A stretch of DNA of 64,000 nucleotides from Methylobacterium sp. Leaf99 (lineage in GTDB: Bacteria; Pseudomonadota; Alphaproteobacteria; Rhizobiales; Beijerinckiaceae). The notes under the pieces are model-generated. The model saw only the letters and a program-made list of their open reading frames with translations, was not told where the DNA came from and searched no databases. The DNA lies in assembly GCF_001422375.1 (NCBI RefSeq), contig NZ_LMMU01000009.1:62181-126180 (forward strand), given 5' to 3'. Positions 43,635 to 51,764 of this stretch are shown here, in pieces (the first letter of the stretch is position 1; each line of letters starts with the position of its first letter). A program made the translations under genes and the position numbers.

Positions 43635-44950
43635 TCCTCGCCCTCGCGATTCTGTCAGTGCTGCTCGCCCTGCTCCCGGCAATCCTCGCCGCCGTGAACC
43701 TCGTCGCCCTGCGCACGCCGGTGCCGGATGCGTCTCGCAGCGAGGCCGCGCGCCGGCAGCACGGGTCCCCTCTCCTGGAAGGAGAGGGACAGGGTGAGGT
43801 GTGCGACATCTCCGAAAAGTCCACACACATCACCCCAGCCCTCTCCTTCCAGGAGAGCGGGCCCGTCGCGGTTCAGGCCGACGCATCGCGGACGCCGGAA
43901 GCCGATCCGCCGAACGCCGAAAAAAGACCCCGCGTGTCGATCCTGATCCCGGCCCGCGACGAGGCCGCCACCATCGAACACACCGTGCGGGCGGCGCTGG
44001 CCAGCACGGGGGCCGCCATCGAGGTGCTGGTCGGCGACGACCACTCCACCGACGCCACCGCCGCCCTCGTGCGGGCCATCGCCGCCACCGACTCGCGCCT
44101 GTCCCTCGTGCCGATTCCGTCCCTGCCCGAGGGCTGGACGGGGAAGAACCACGCCTGCGCGGTGCTGGCCGGGCGGGCCCGCTTCGAACACCTCCTGTTC
44201 ATCGATGCCGACGTGACCCTGGCGCCGGCGGCGGCGGCGGCCCTGGCGGCGCACGCCACCGCCACGGACGCCGCCCTCGTCAGCGGCGTGCCGCGCCAGC
44301 GCATGGGCACCCTCGGCGAGCGTCTCACCGTACCGATGATCGGCTTCCTCCTCGTGGGCTACCTGCCGGTGCCGATGATGCGGTCGTCCCTGCGCACGTC
44401 CCTCGGGGCGGCCTGCGGCCAGCTCGTCCTCGTCGACCGGGCGGTCTACGCCGCCACGGGCGGCCACGGGGCGATCCGGGGTTTCCTCCACGACGGCGTG
44501 CTGCTGGCGCGCCGCCTTCGCGGGGCGGGCCACCGCACCGACCTCGTGGCCGGCCACGCCCTCGCCTCCTGCCGGATGTACCGCGGCTGGGGAGAAGCCT
44601 GGGCCGGGTTCTCGAAGAACGCCCACGAGGGCATGGCGACCCCGCGCGCCCTCCCCATCTGGAGCCTGCTGCTGTTCGGCGGTCACATCCTGCCGGTGCT
44701 GCTGCTGATCCTGTTCGGCCTCGGCCTCGTCACCCCCGTCGCGGCCGGCCTGGCGCTGGCCGCGCTCCTGCTCTCCCTCGGCACGCGGGCGGCGATCACC
44801 TTCGCCATGCGCGAGCCCGCCGTCACGATCCCGCTGCATCCCGTGACCGTGACCGTGGCGCTCCTGATCCAGTGGAACGTGCTCCTGCGCCGCAAGGCCG
44901 CCGGCGCCGCCGTGTGGAAGGGGAGAAGCTATCCGCTGAACGGGGCCTGA
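43631..44950 (+). CDS. Family 2 glycosyltransferase (CrtQ-like) with an in-frame repeat insertion
   Basis: A 439-residue membrane glycosyltransferase: N-terminal TM (ILALAILSVLLALLPAILA), a GT2 domain starting at RVSILIPARDEAATI (residue 101) with VGDDHSTDATA and the DxD motif FIDADVTL, and C-terminal TM helices. It resembles CrtQ, which glycosylates the carotenoid acid. Residues about 44-80, between the first TM and the GT2 domain, are encoded by palindromic repeat copy B; this segment is a foreign linker (HGSPLLEGEGQGEVC...SFQESGPV). GTG start. Confidence 0.85.
   Translation: MILALAILSVLLALLPAILAAVNLVALRTPVPDASRSEAARRQHGSPLLEGEGQGEVCDISEKSTHITPALSFQESGPVAVQADASRTPEADPPNAEKRPRVSILIPARDEAATIEHTVRAALASTGAAIEVLVGDDHSTDATAALVRAIAATDSRLSLVPIPSLPEGWTGKNHACAVLAGRARFEHLLFIDADVTLAPAAAAALAAHATATDAALVSGVPRQRMGTLGERLTVPMIGFLLVGYLPVPMMRSSLRTSLGAACGQLVLVDRAVYAATGGHGAIRGFLHDGVLLARRLRGAGHRTDLVAGHALASCRMYRGWGEAWAGFSKNAHEGMATPRALPIWSLLLFGGHILPVLLLILFGLGLVTPVAAGLALAALLLSLGTRAAITFAMREPAVTIPLHPVTVTVALLIQWNVLLRRKAAGAAVWKGRSYPLNGA
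43761..43866. repeat. Palindromic repeat, copy B (106 bp), inside a coding sequence
   Basis: ACGGGTCCCCTCTCCTGG at the left end and CCAGGAGAGCGGGCCCGT at the right; left 46 bases are identical to copy A. It is in frame with the glycosyltransferase gene and contains no stop in that frame. Confidence 0.95.
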
Positions 44951-44993
44951 TGGGTTCGACGTATCGCGAGTATCGCCGATGACGGGGCTTGGC

Positions 44994-45096
44994 GCGGGTC
45001 CCCTCTCCTGGAAGGAGAGGGACAGGGTGAGGTGTGTGACCTTTTCGGAGAGTCCACGCACCTCACCCCAACTCTCTCCTTCCAGGAGAGGGAGCA
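44994..45096. repeat. Palindromic repeat, copy C (about 103 bp)
   Basis: GCGGGTCCCCTCTCCTGGAA at the left and CTTCCAGGAGAGGGAGCA at the right, with GACAGGGTGAGGTGTG and CACCTCACCCCAAC as the inner arms. It lies between the convergent glycosyltransferase and cutA genes and may serve as a bidirectional terminator. Confidence 0.9.
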
Positions 45097-45125
45097 CTGG
45101 TGCGCCTGTTCGATCCGAAACGGTC

Positions 45126-45452
45126 CTACACAGCGCCGCCGGTCTCCTCGGCGATCCACGCCGCCGTGTCCGGATCGGCGCCGGTCACGGGTAGGTGGAG
45201 GATGATCGGCGTCTCGTAGGGGTGGCGCGCCTTGAGGGCGGCACCGAGGGGCTCGGCCAGGGTCTCGCGGCTCTTGATCAGGGCCACCACCTCGTCGGCC
45301 CGCTCCACCGCGCCCTTCCAGGCATAGACCGAGCGCATCCCCGGCAGCACGTTGACGCAGGCGGCCAGGCGCAGGCGCACCAGGGCCTCGCCCACGGCGA
45401 GGGCCGCGTCGGCATCCGGGAAGGTGGTGTAGACGAGAAGCGGACGCTCCAT
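45126..45452 (-). CDS. cutA: Divalent cation tolerance protein CutA
   Basis: A 108-residue trimeric CutA: YTTFPDADAALAVGEALVRL, AACVNVLPGMRSVYAWKG and HPYETPIILHLPV are the family blocks. Its in vivo role in metal tolerance is uncertain. I chose ATG 45452, preceded by GGAGACC; the frame stays open upstream through a tandem repeat that would add ETHSQETHS, and a longer start (MQPPVRDR) cannot be excluded. Divergent from nadK. Confidence 0.92.
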   Translation of the reverse strand: MERPLLVYTTFPDADAALAVGEALVRLRLAACVNVLPGMRSVYAWKGAVERADEVVALIKSRETLAEPLGAALKARHPYETPIILHLPVTGADPDTAAWIAEETGGAV

Positions 45453-45480
45453 GCTATGGGTCTCCTGGCTATGGGTCTCC
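45453..45480 (-). repeat. Tandem 15-bp duplication of the cutA ribosome binding site
   Basis: On the minus strand GGGAGACCCATAGC is followed by CAGGAGACCCATAGC and then the ATG, so the Shine-Dalgarno element and its spacer are present twice, 15 bp apart. Confidence 0.85.
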
Positions 45481-45562
45481 CGATCGCGGACCGGCGGCTG
45501 CATCCCGCGCGGTGCGCCGAGGTGCGACGCGGATCGCGGTCGGGTCAACGGGGCGGGGGTTC

Positions 45563-46333
45563 ATGTCGCGGCGTTTTAACACGATCGCGTTCATCGCGAG
45601 CCCGACGGACGACGCGCGCCAGGCGGCGGACGCCCTGATGCGCCGCTACGACCACGTGCCGCCCGAGGAGGCGGACGTGGTGGTGGCCCTCGGCGGCGAC
45701 GGCCTCATGCTCCAGGCCCTCCACCGCTTCATGGATGCCGGCAAGCCGATCTACGGCATGAACCGCGGCACCGTCGGCTTCCTCATGAACGAGTACCGCG
45801 AGGAGGACCTCCTCGAGCGCCTCGAGAACACCAAGCGCAGCCGCATCCACCCCCTGCTCATGGAGGCCGTGGACACGGAGGGGCGCCGGCACCGGGCGCG
45901 GGCCCTGAACGAGGTCTACATGCTGCGCCAGACCCATCAGACCGCCAAGCTGCGGATCTCGGTGGACGGCCACGTGCGCCTGCCCGAACTCATCGCCGAC
46001 GGGGTGCTGGCGGCGACGCCGGCCGGGTCCACGGCCTACAACCTCTCCGTGGGCGGGCCGATCCTGCCCCTCAACGCCCGCCTGCTGGCCCTGACGCCGA
46101 TCTCGTCCTTCCGCCCGCGCCGCTGGCACGGGGCGCTCCTGCCCGATCACGCCCGCATCTTCATCGAGGTGCTCGATGCCGAGCACCGGCCCGTGGCGGC
46201 GGTGGCCGACCACACGGAGTTCCGCCGGGTCGCCACCGTCGAGACCTGGCTCGACCACGCCACCAACCTCGTGCTCCTGCACGACCCCGGCCACAGCCTC
46301 GACGAGCGGATTCTTCGCGAGCAGTTCGGCTGA
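45563..46333 (+). CDS. nadK: NAD kinase
   Basis: A 256-residue NAD kinase of the short alphaproteobacterial type: VVALGGDGLMLQALHRFM with the GGDG site (44-47), GMNRGTVGFLMNEY, ALNEVYMLRQTHQTAKL and ADGVLAATPAGSTAYNLSVGGPI. It makes NADP+, needed by MtdB-type dehydrogenases and biosynthesis. ATG 45563 (MSRRFNTIAF) is the start by family; the open frame extends upstream without support. Its stop lies 4 bp from the converging DUF2336 gene. Confidence 0.94.
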   Translation: MSRRFNTIAFIASPTDDARQAADALMRRYDHVPPEEADVVVALGGDGLMLQALHRFMDAGKPIYGMNRGTVGFLMNEYREEDLLERLENTKRSRIHPLLMEAVDTEGRRHRARALNEVYMLRQTHQTAKLRISVDGHVRLPELIADGVLAATPAGSTAYNLSVGGPILPLNARLLALTPISSFRPRRWHGALLPDHARIFIEVLDAEHRPVAAVADHTEFRRVATVETWLDHATNLVLLHDPGHSLDERILREQFG

Positions 46334-46337
46334 CGCC

Positions 46338-48152
46338 TCACGCGGCGAGGCGGACGCGCTCCCGGTCGGCGCGGTAGCTCGCCACCAGGGCGTTCGGGAT
46401 CGTGTCGAGGATCTCCGCGACGGTCGCCGTGCGGGTCTGCGCGTCGTCCTGCGGCGTCGTCTCCCGCAGCTTCGCCGCCCGGTCCTCCTGGAACTGCGCC
46501 AGGATCGCCCGCGGCAGGGCTTCGAGGATGAGGCCGACGGGGTCGTTCCGGCCGGCCTCCCCGGCTTGGATGGCCTCCTGAGCTTGGACGGCCTCCTGGG
46601 CTTCGACGGCGACCCCGTCGTCGACGATCCCGGCGGCTGGAGCCGCTTCGGGGGCCGCTGTGGCGGTGGCGCCCGCATCCTGCACGGATGCCGTCACGCC
46701 TTCGGACGTCTCCAGGGCTACTGGGGTCACCAGGACTTCTGGCGTCTCCAGGATTTGGGGCGCCTCCGGAACGTCCGGCGTGTCCGAGGGTTCGGGCGTC
46801 GCCGACAGGTCGAGGATGTCCCGGTGTCCGGTGATCGCCGCGGTCTCCGCCAGTGTCTGGCTCAGGGCTGCCGCGTGGCGAGGCACCGCCCTGGGGGCTT
46901 CGTCACGAGGAGCTTGCCGCTTCGCCTCGCGCCACTCGGCGTCGAGGATCTCCGCCGCCACCGCGACGGCCTCCGCCTCGGGAAACGCTTCGGTCGTCGG
47001 CGCCGCCAGGGCCGGCTGCGCCGCCATCGCCCGGGTCACGGTCCTGGCGGCATCGCGGGCGGCCTCGGCCTCGAACCGGGCGAGCAGGGCCATGACGCCC
47101 TGAGCGTCGGCGAACGGCATAGTCTCGCAGGCGGTGAGCGCCCGCTCGATCATCAGGCGCGACAGGGCCGCACCCCGCGCGGTGCTCTCGCCCCGGCCGG
47201 CCTCGCGCCAGGCCGAGAGGGCGGCGGTGAAGGCCGGCAGCAGCATGGCCGGCAGGCCCGCCTTGCGGTGGAGGGCGGCGTAGGCGGCGCTCGATCCCTC
47301 GTGCATCAGGCCGGCGACGCGGGCCGGGGCGAGGCCGGCGAGGTCGGCCAGGGCGGTCTCGGCGAACGGCATGTGGCCCGACAGGATCGCCCGCAGGATC
47401 AGGCCGGCATTGAGCTGGCCGTGGGTGCGGAGGTGGGCGACGAAGCGGGCGAGGTCGATGGGATGCGCCCCGGTGCTGAATTCCAGGGTCGCCCGCTCGC
47501 GCGCCTCCCGGCCGGCCCGTTCGCCCCGGGCCGGGGTGAGCCATCCGGACGCGACGGCATGGCGCGACAGGACCTCGGCGAGCCGATCCGTGCAGGCCTG
47601 GCGCACTTCGAGGGGCAGGTGGGGCCGGGCCAGCACCGCCTCGCGCAGGGACGCGTCGTCGCCGTGGCGCGCGACGAGGCGCAGGAGGCTGCCGGCGGTG
47701 ATGCGGGCGCTGCGGTTCCGCACCATCGCGGCGAGGGCCTCCGGTCCGGCGATCTCCGCCATGGCGCCCGCCACCGCGTGCGACAGGTCGCGCCGCTCGG
47801 CGATGGCGACGCGCGCCGCCTCGCAGCCGATGGCGATGCCGTCGACGAGGTCGGCATCCGTGAGCACGGGCGAGCGCCTGAGGACGAGGCAGGCGATGTC
47901 CGGCAGGTCGCCGGCCAGGGCCACCACGAGGGAGCGCGGCGTCGCGGGGCTGGTCGCGCAGGCCACGGCCAGGGCGCGCCGCACCATCGGGGCCGGGTCG
48001 TCGAGGAGCGCGAGGATCGTGGCCTCCGCCTGCCCCGCCGTGTCGGGGGCGAGGCCCCCGTGCAGGATGGCCTGGACCAGGGCGCCGGCCGCCTCCGCCC
48101 GGCGCTCGGCCGAGGCGTGCTGCGTCCAGGCGAGGAACTGGCGGATGATCAT
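46338..48152 (-). CDS. DUF2336 domain protein
   Basis: A 604-residue protein. Residues about 20-370 form an alpha-helical HEAT-like DUF2336 region (LLDDPAPMVRRALAVACATS, MVRNRSARITAGSLLRLVAR, SGHMPFAETALADLAGL). Residues about 430-530 are a low-complexity Glu/Ala/Pro/Thr linker (TPEPSDTPDVPEAPQILET and AVEAQEAVQAQEAIQ), and a short helix closes the protein. No signal peptide. Common in Hyphomicrobiales and uncharacterised. Co-transcribed with the lytic transglycosylase gene (ATGA overlap). Confidence 0.8.
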   Translation of the reverse strand: MIIRQFLAWTQHASAERRAEAAGALVQAILHGGLAPDTAGQAEATILALLDDPAPMVRRALAVACATSPATPRSLVVALAGDLPDIACLVLRRSPVLTDADLVDGIAIGCEAARVAIAERRDLSHAVAGAMAEIAGPEALAAMVRNRSARITAGSLLRLVARHGDDASLREAVLARPHLPLEVRQACTDRLAEVLSRHAVASGWLTPARGERAGREARERATLEFSTGAHPIDLARFVAHLRTHGQLNAGLILRAILSGHMPFAETALADLAGLAPARVAGLMHEGSSAAYAALHRKAGLPAMLLPAFTAALSAWREAGRGESTARGAALSRLMIERALTACETMPFADAQGVMALLARFEAEAARDAARTVTRAMAAQPALAAPTTEAFPEAEAVAVAAEILDAEWREAKRQAPRDEAPRAVPRHAAALSQTLAETAAITGHRDILDLSATPEPSDTPDVPEAPQILETPEVLVTPVALETSEGVTASVQDAGATATAAPEAAPAAGIVDDGVAVEAQEAVQAQEAIQAGEAGRNDPVGLILEALPRAILAQFQEDRAAKLRETTPQDDAQTRTATVAEILDTIPNALVASYRADRERVRLAA

Positions 48153-49276
48153 GGGCCGCTCCGGGCGGTGAGGAGGGAGGGATCGAGGGCTGTGCCGGTC
48201 CGGGCCGCCAACGTCGTGGTGAATTCGGCCGGCCGGCGCGGCGGCAGCGGCGCCCCGACGAGGGCGGGGGAGGCCGCCGTCGCCGTGCCGGAGGCCTCCG
48301 CGGCGGTGGCTTGCGCCGGAGCAGGCTGCGCCGGGGTGGTGGTTTGCACCGCCGCCAGGACGGTGTCCGCCGTCCCGTCCGAGCGCGGGAAGTAGGTGGG
48401 GGCGCTGCGGACCGTGTCCGTGGCCGCCCGGCCCTGCCAGAGCTTGGCGACCCCGTCCGAGACCGCGCCCTGGCGCTTGTCGGTCTGGAACAGGGAGCGC
48501 AGGCCACCGTCGAGGGAGGCGTAGGCGGTGGTCCCCTCCGGCGGCACGAGGGGGCTGGCAGCGGCCGTCGGGGCCGCCGCCGGGGCACCCGTGGAGCGGG
48601 CCGTCGACAGGAGGGCGTAGAGTTCGGCGGCCCCCCGCGCCCGGCCGGTCTTGTCGTAGAACAGGTTGCGGTTGGCCGCGGCCGCCTCCGGCATGTCGAG
48701 GGCGGCGGCGCGGGCCGGGCTCGCCTGGGCGGTGTTGATGAGGGCGGCGGCCCCGCGGGCCCCGAGGACGTGGGCGGCGTAGAGGTCGCCCCCCGTGGGT
48801 TCGCGGCCCAAAGCCGCCGTCAGGGCCTCGCCGTTGCGCTGGGTCAGGGCGCCGGCGAGGGTCGCGGCGGTCTTAGGATCGCGGCGGAGATCCAAGATCG
48901 TTTGGCGCGCGTCGGGGTCGGTGACGGCGTAGGTGCCGTCGGGGCGCGCCGTGATGGCGTCGGCATAGGTCTGGAGGCCGAGCTTCGGCCCGGCGTTCTT
49001 CATGGTGCCGAGCCAGGTCTGCTCGATGAACTGGAACAGGCCCGTGGCCGAGGAGGTGCCGGCCTTCGCCGTGGGATCGAGGGCGGATTCGCGCCGGGCC
49101 GTCGCCAGGAGGTAGTCGAAGCCCACGCCCGAACTCTGCGCCCCGTCGCGGATCGCCGCGACGACGGCCGAGCCCGAATTCGTCCCCGAAGTCGTGCCCG
49201 AAACCGCGCGCGTCCCCGCATCCCGGGCGGCGCCGGTGTCGCGGGTGGTGGCGGGGGGCGTGGTGAACAGGAACAT
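48149..49276 (-). CDS. Lytic transglycosylase-like protein
   Basis: A 375-residue protein with an SLT-like domain: FDYLLATARRESALDPTAKA carries the catalytic Glu, followed by SSATGLFQFIEQTWLGTMK, DLRRDPKTAATLAGAL and LYAAHVLGARGAAALI. A Thr/Ala/Pro-rich C-terminal half follows. It should cleave peptidoglycan. No clear signal peptide at the N-terminus (MFLFTTPPATTRDTG), so export is unexplained. ATG 49276 is used; GTG 49297 is an in-frame alternative. Overlaps the DUF2336 gene. Confidence 0.82.
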   Translation of the reverse strand: MFLFTTPPATTRDTGAARDAGTRAVSGTTSGTNSGSAVVAAIRDGAQSSGVGFDYLLATARRESALDPTAKAGTSSATGLFQFIEQTWLGTMKNAGPKLGLQTYADAITARPDGTYAVTDPDARQTILDLRRDPKTAATLAGALTQRNGEALTAALGREPTGGDLYAAHVLGARGAAALINTAQASPARAAALDMPEAAAANRNLFYDKTGRARGAAELYALLSTARSTGAPAAAPTAAASPLVPPEGTTAYASLDGGLRSLFQTDKRQGAVSDGVAKLWQGRAATDTVRSAPTYFPRSDGTADTVLAAVQTTTPAQPAPAQATAAEASGTATAASPALVGAPLPPRRPAEFTTTLAARTGTALDPSLLTARSGP

Positions 49277-49384
49277 GCGCCGTCCGGCTGAAGGCACGGC
49301 GCCATGATGGCGGCCTGTCCTTCGGGCCTGACTTTGCTCAACTATGGTAAAGGAAGCTTAAAGAGCCGGGGACCGCGCCCCTGT

Positions 49385-49657
49385 TCAGTCCGGAGCAAGA
49401 TAGCGTCGGCGCGCCCAGCCGAGGATCGGGCCGGCCTTGACCCGGCACCAGGTCAGGCCGCTCGGGGTGTCGCTGGTGCAGCCGAAGCCCCGGATGCGCG
49501 CGCCGGCCGGCACCTGCCCGAGGGCGGGCGCGGCGGCGTCCGGCGTCTCGCGGAGGGTCAGGCCCTCGCCGCGGGGCAGGCCGTCGACGCGAAACGCCTC
49601 CACGGCGAAAGCCGGGCCCGCCAGGGCGAGGACGGCGAGGGCGAGGGGAAGGCGCAT
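49385..49657 (-). CDS. Small exported SH3-domain protein
   Basis: A 90-residue protein: signal peptide MRLPLALAVLALAGPAFA and a bacterial SH3 (SH3b) domain with GLTLRETPDAAAPALGQVPAG, GFGCTSDTPSGLTWCRVKAG and a final WARRRYLAPD. Two cysteines in the domain may form a disulfide. SH3b domains often bind peptidoglycan peptides, which fits the neighbouring transglycosylase. The leader just before the ATG consists of a threefold 15-bp repeat. Confidence 0.82.
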   Translation of the reverse strand: MRLPLALAVLALAGPAFAVEAFRVDGLPRGEGLTLRETPDAAAPALGQVPAGARIRGFGCTSDTPSGLTWCRVKAGPILGWARRRYLAPD

Positions 49658-49658
49658 G

Positions 49659-49703
49659 GCGGGTCTCGGGAGCGCGGATCTCGGGAGCGCGGGTCTCAGG
49701 AGC
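49659..49703. repeat. Three 15-bp tandem repeats before the SH3 gene
   Basis: Units GCGGGTCTCGGGAGC, GCGGATCTCGGGAGC and GCGGGTCTCAGGAGC in a row. The array spans from 2 bp before the SH3-protein start to the last codons of the SDR gene (stop at 49696-49698). Confidence 0.95.
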
Positions 49704-50448
49704 GGTGCACGCCCATCATCGCAGTGAGGCCGCCGTCCACGGGGAGGACCGCGCCGGTGATGTAGGCCGCCCCCTCCCCCATGAGGAAGGCGGCCAGCGC
49801 CGCGACCTCCTCCGGCCGGGCAAAGCGTCCGGCGGGGATCTGGCGCTCCATGCCGGCCCGGTGGGCGGCGTAGGGCGCCATCATGTCCGTGTCGATGAAG
49901 CCCGGGGCGATGACGTTCACGGTGACCCCGCGCTTGGCCGACTCGATGGCGAGCGTCCGGCAATAGGCGATGAGCGCGCCCTTGCTCGCCGCGTAGGCGG
50001 CGTTGCCGGGGTTCGCCCGAAGGGCCGCCACCGAGCCGATGGCGACGATGCGCCCCGAGCGCGCGCGGATCATGCCCCGCACCAGGGATTTGGCGAGGCG
50101 GGTCAGGGACCAGAAGTTCACCTGCATGGCCGCCTCGGCCCGGTCCTGGTCGAGCATCGCCGCGAGCGCGTCGGAGGACTGGCCGGCATTGTGGACGAGG
50201 CCGTAGAAGGCCTCGTCCTCCAGGGACTCGCAGAAGGCGTCGAGGGCGGCGCGGTCGGCGAGGTCGAGGGCGTGGGCCGTCACCATCCGCGCCGGATGGG
50301 CGGCGGCGAGCTCGGCCACCAGGGCCTCGGCGGCCTCGCCCGACGAGCGGTAGGTGAAGGCGACGTCGTGGCCGGCGCCGACGAGGGCCCGCACCAGGGC
50401 GGCGCCGAGGCCGGAGGCGCCCCCGGTGACGAGGATGCGGGTGCTCAT
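49696..50448 (-). CDS. 3-oxoacyl-ACP reductase-like SDR of the lipid A fatty acid cluster
   Basis: A 250-residue short-chain dehydrogenase of the FabG type: Rossmann motif TGGASGLGAAL, HNAGQ, the catalytic Ser (AIGSVAALR) and YAASK (Tyr-x-x-x-Lys), and the C-terminal ITGAVLPVDGG. It overlaps the ketosynthase gene by 4 nt, so it should reduce the 3-ketoacyl chain on AcpXL during very-long-chain fatty acid elongation. In Rhizobium the corresponding position holds an alcohol dehydrogenase and lpxXL, neither of which follows here. Confidence 0.87.
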   Translation of the reverse strand: MSTRILVTGGASGLGAALVRALVGAGHDVAFTYRSSGEAAEALVAELAAAHPARMVTAHALDLADRAALDAFCESLEDEAFYGLVHNAGQSSDALAAMLDQDRAEAAMQVNFWSLTRLAKSLVRGMIRARSGRIVAIGSVAALRANPGNAAYAASKGALIAYCRTLAIESAKRGVTVNVIAPGFIDTDMMAPYAAHRAGMERQIPAGRFARPEEVAALAAFLMGEGAAYITGAVLPVDGGLTAMMGVHRS

Positions 50449-51728
50449 GCGGGCTCGTCCCCGAGCACGAGGCAGGTGTTCTGCCCGCCGAAGCCGAAGG
50501 AGTTCGAGAGCACGCGGGAGACCCGGGCGTCGCGGGCGGTGGCGACGACGTCCAGCGGGATCGCCGGGTCCGGCACGGCGTAGTTGATGGTTGGCGGGAT
50601 GCGCCCGTGGGCGATGGTCAGCAGCGAGACCACCGCCTCGATGGCCCCGGCCGCCGTCAGGGTGTGGCCGATCATCGACTTGTTGGACGAGATCGGCAGG
50701 CGGCCGATGCGGTCGCCGAACACCGCGGCGCAGCCCATGGCCTCCATCTTGTCGTTCTCCGGCGTCGAGGTGCCGTGGGCGTTGACGGTGTCGATGGCGT
50801 CGGGGCCCGTGCCGGCATCGTCCAGGGCCGCGCGGATCGCCGCGATGCCGGGGGCGCCGTCGGGGCTGGAGCGGGTGCGGTGGAAGCCGTCGCCCTTCTC
50901 GCCGCAGCCGAGCACGTAGCCGAGGATTTTTGCCCCCCGCGCCCGTGCGGCCCCGGCCTCCTCCAGCACGAGGGCGCCGGCGCCCTCGCCCATGACGAAG
51001 CCGTCGCGATTCTTCGAGAACGGCTTCGAGGCGGCCTCCGGCGGGTCGTTCTGGGTCGAGAGGGCCGAGAGCAGGGAGAACCGGATCAGGGATTCGGGGT
51101 TCACCGAGCCGTCGGTGCCGATGCAGAGGGCGGCGCTCACCTCGCCCCGGCGGATGGCTTCGACGCCGAGCTGGATCGCCGTCGCCCCCGACGAGCAGGC
51201 GGTGGAGAGCGAGATCGGCGAGCCCTTCGTGCCGAAGCGGTCGGCGATGTTTTCGGCCACGGTGCCGAAGATGAACAGGTCGTGCCAGGCGTCGAACCGG
51301 CGGCTGGCGGCGGCGCGCTGGAGGTCCGAATAGGTGATCGGCCCGTCCTGGCCCGACGCCTCGGCCATGGCCCGGCGCTGGGGCCATTCCATCTCGACGG
51401 GGGGCACGGCGATGAACAGGGCGCCGGGAAAATCGCCCCGCGCGCCGAGGCCCGATTGCGCGATGGCTTCCTCGGCGGCGGCTTCGGCGAAGCGCTGCGA
51501 CAGGGCCGGGGCCACCAGCGGATCGGTGTCGAGGAAGTCGACGGTGCCGGCGATGCGCGTGCGCAGGCCCTCCGTCGGGAAGCGCTTGATGGCGTGGATG
51601 CCCGAGCGCCCGGCGGTCAGGGCCGCCCAGTTGTCGGCCTGGCCCTGGCCCAGGGAGGTGACGATGCCGAGGCCCGTGACCGCCACCAGGGGGCGGCCCT
51701 TGCTGTCGCGAAAGGAATCGTTGGTCAT
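50445..51728 (-). CDS. 3-oxoacyl-ACP synthase, active partner (FabF1XL-like)
   Basis: A 427-residue FabF-type ketosynthase with a complete active site: C178 (LSTACSSGAT), H318 (NAHGTST), K350 and H355 (SNKSMIGHTL). It condenses malonyl-ACP with the growing chain on AcpXL. In rhizobia the gene order acpXL-fabZXL-fabF2XL-fabF1XL makes the 27-hydroxyoctacosanoate of lipid A; the same order is found here. A 36 bp gap separates it from the inactive partner. Confidence 0.9.
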   Translation of the reverse strand: MTNDSFRDSKGRPLVAVTGLGIVTSLGQGQADNWAALTAGRSGIHAIKRFPTEGLRTRIAGTVDFLDTDPLVAPALSQRFAEAAAEEAIAQSGLGARGDFPGALFIAVPPVEMEWPQRRAMAEASGQDGPITYSDLQRAAASRRFDAWHDLFIFGTVAENIADRFGTKGSPISLSTACSSGATAIQLGVEAIRRGEVSAALCIGTDGSVNPESLIRFSLLSALSTQNDPPEAASKPFSKNRDGFVMGEGAGALVLEEAGAARARGAKILGYVLGCGEKGDGFHRTRSSPDGAPGIAAIRAALDDAGTGPDAIDTVNAHGTSTPENDKMEAMGCAAVFGDRIGRLPISSNKSMIGHTLTAAGAIEAVVSLLTIAHGRIPPTINYAVPDPAIPLDVVATARDARVSRVLSNSFGFGGQNTCLVLGDEPA

Positions 51729-51764
51729 CGCGCCGTTCTACACCGTTTCACGGGGTCCGCCCGG

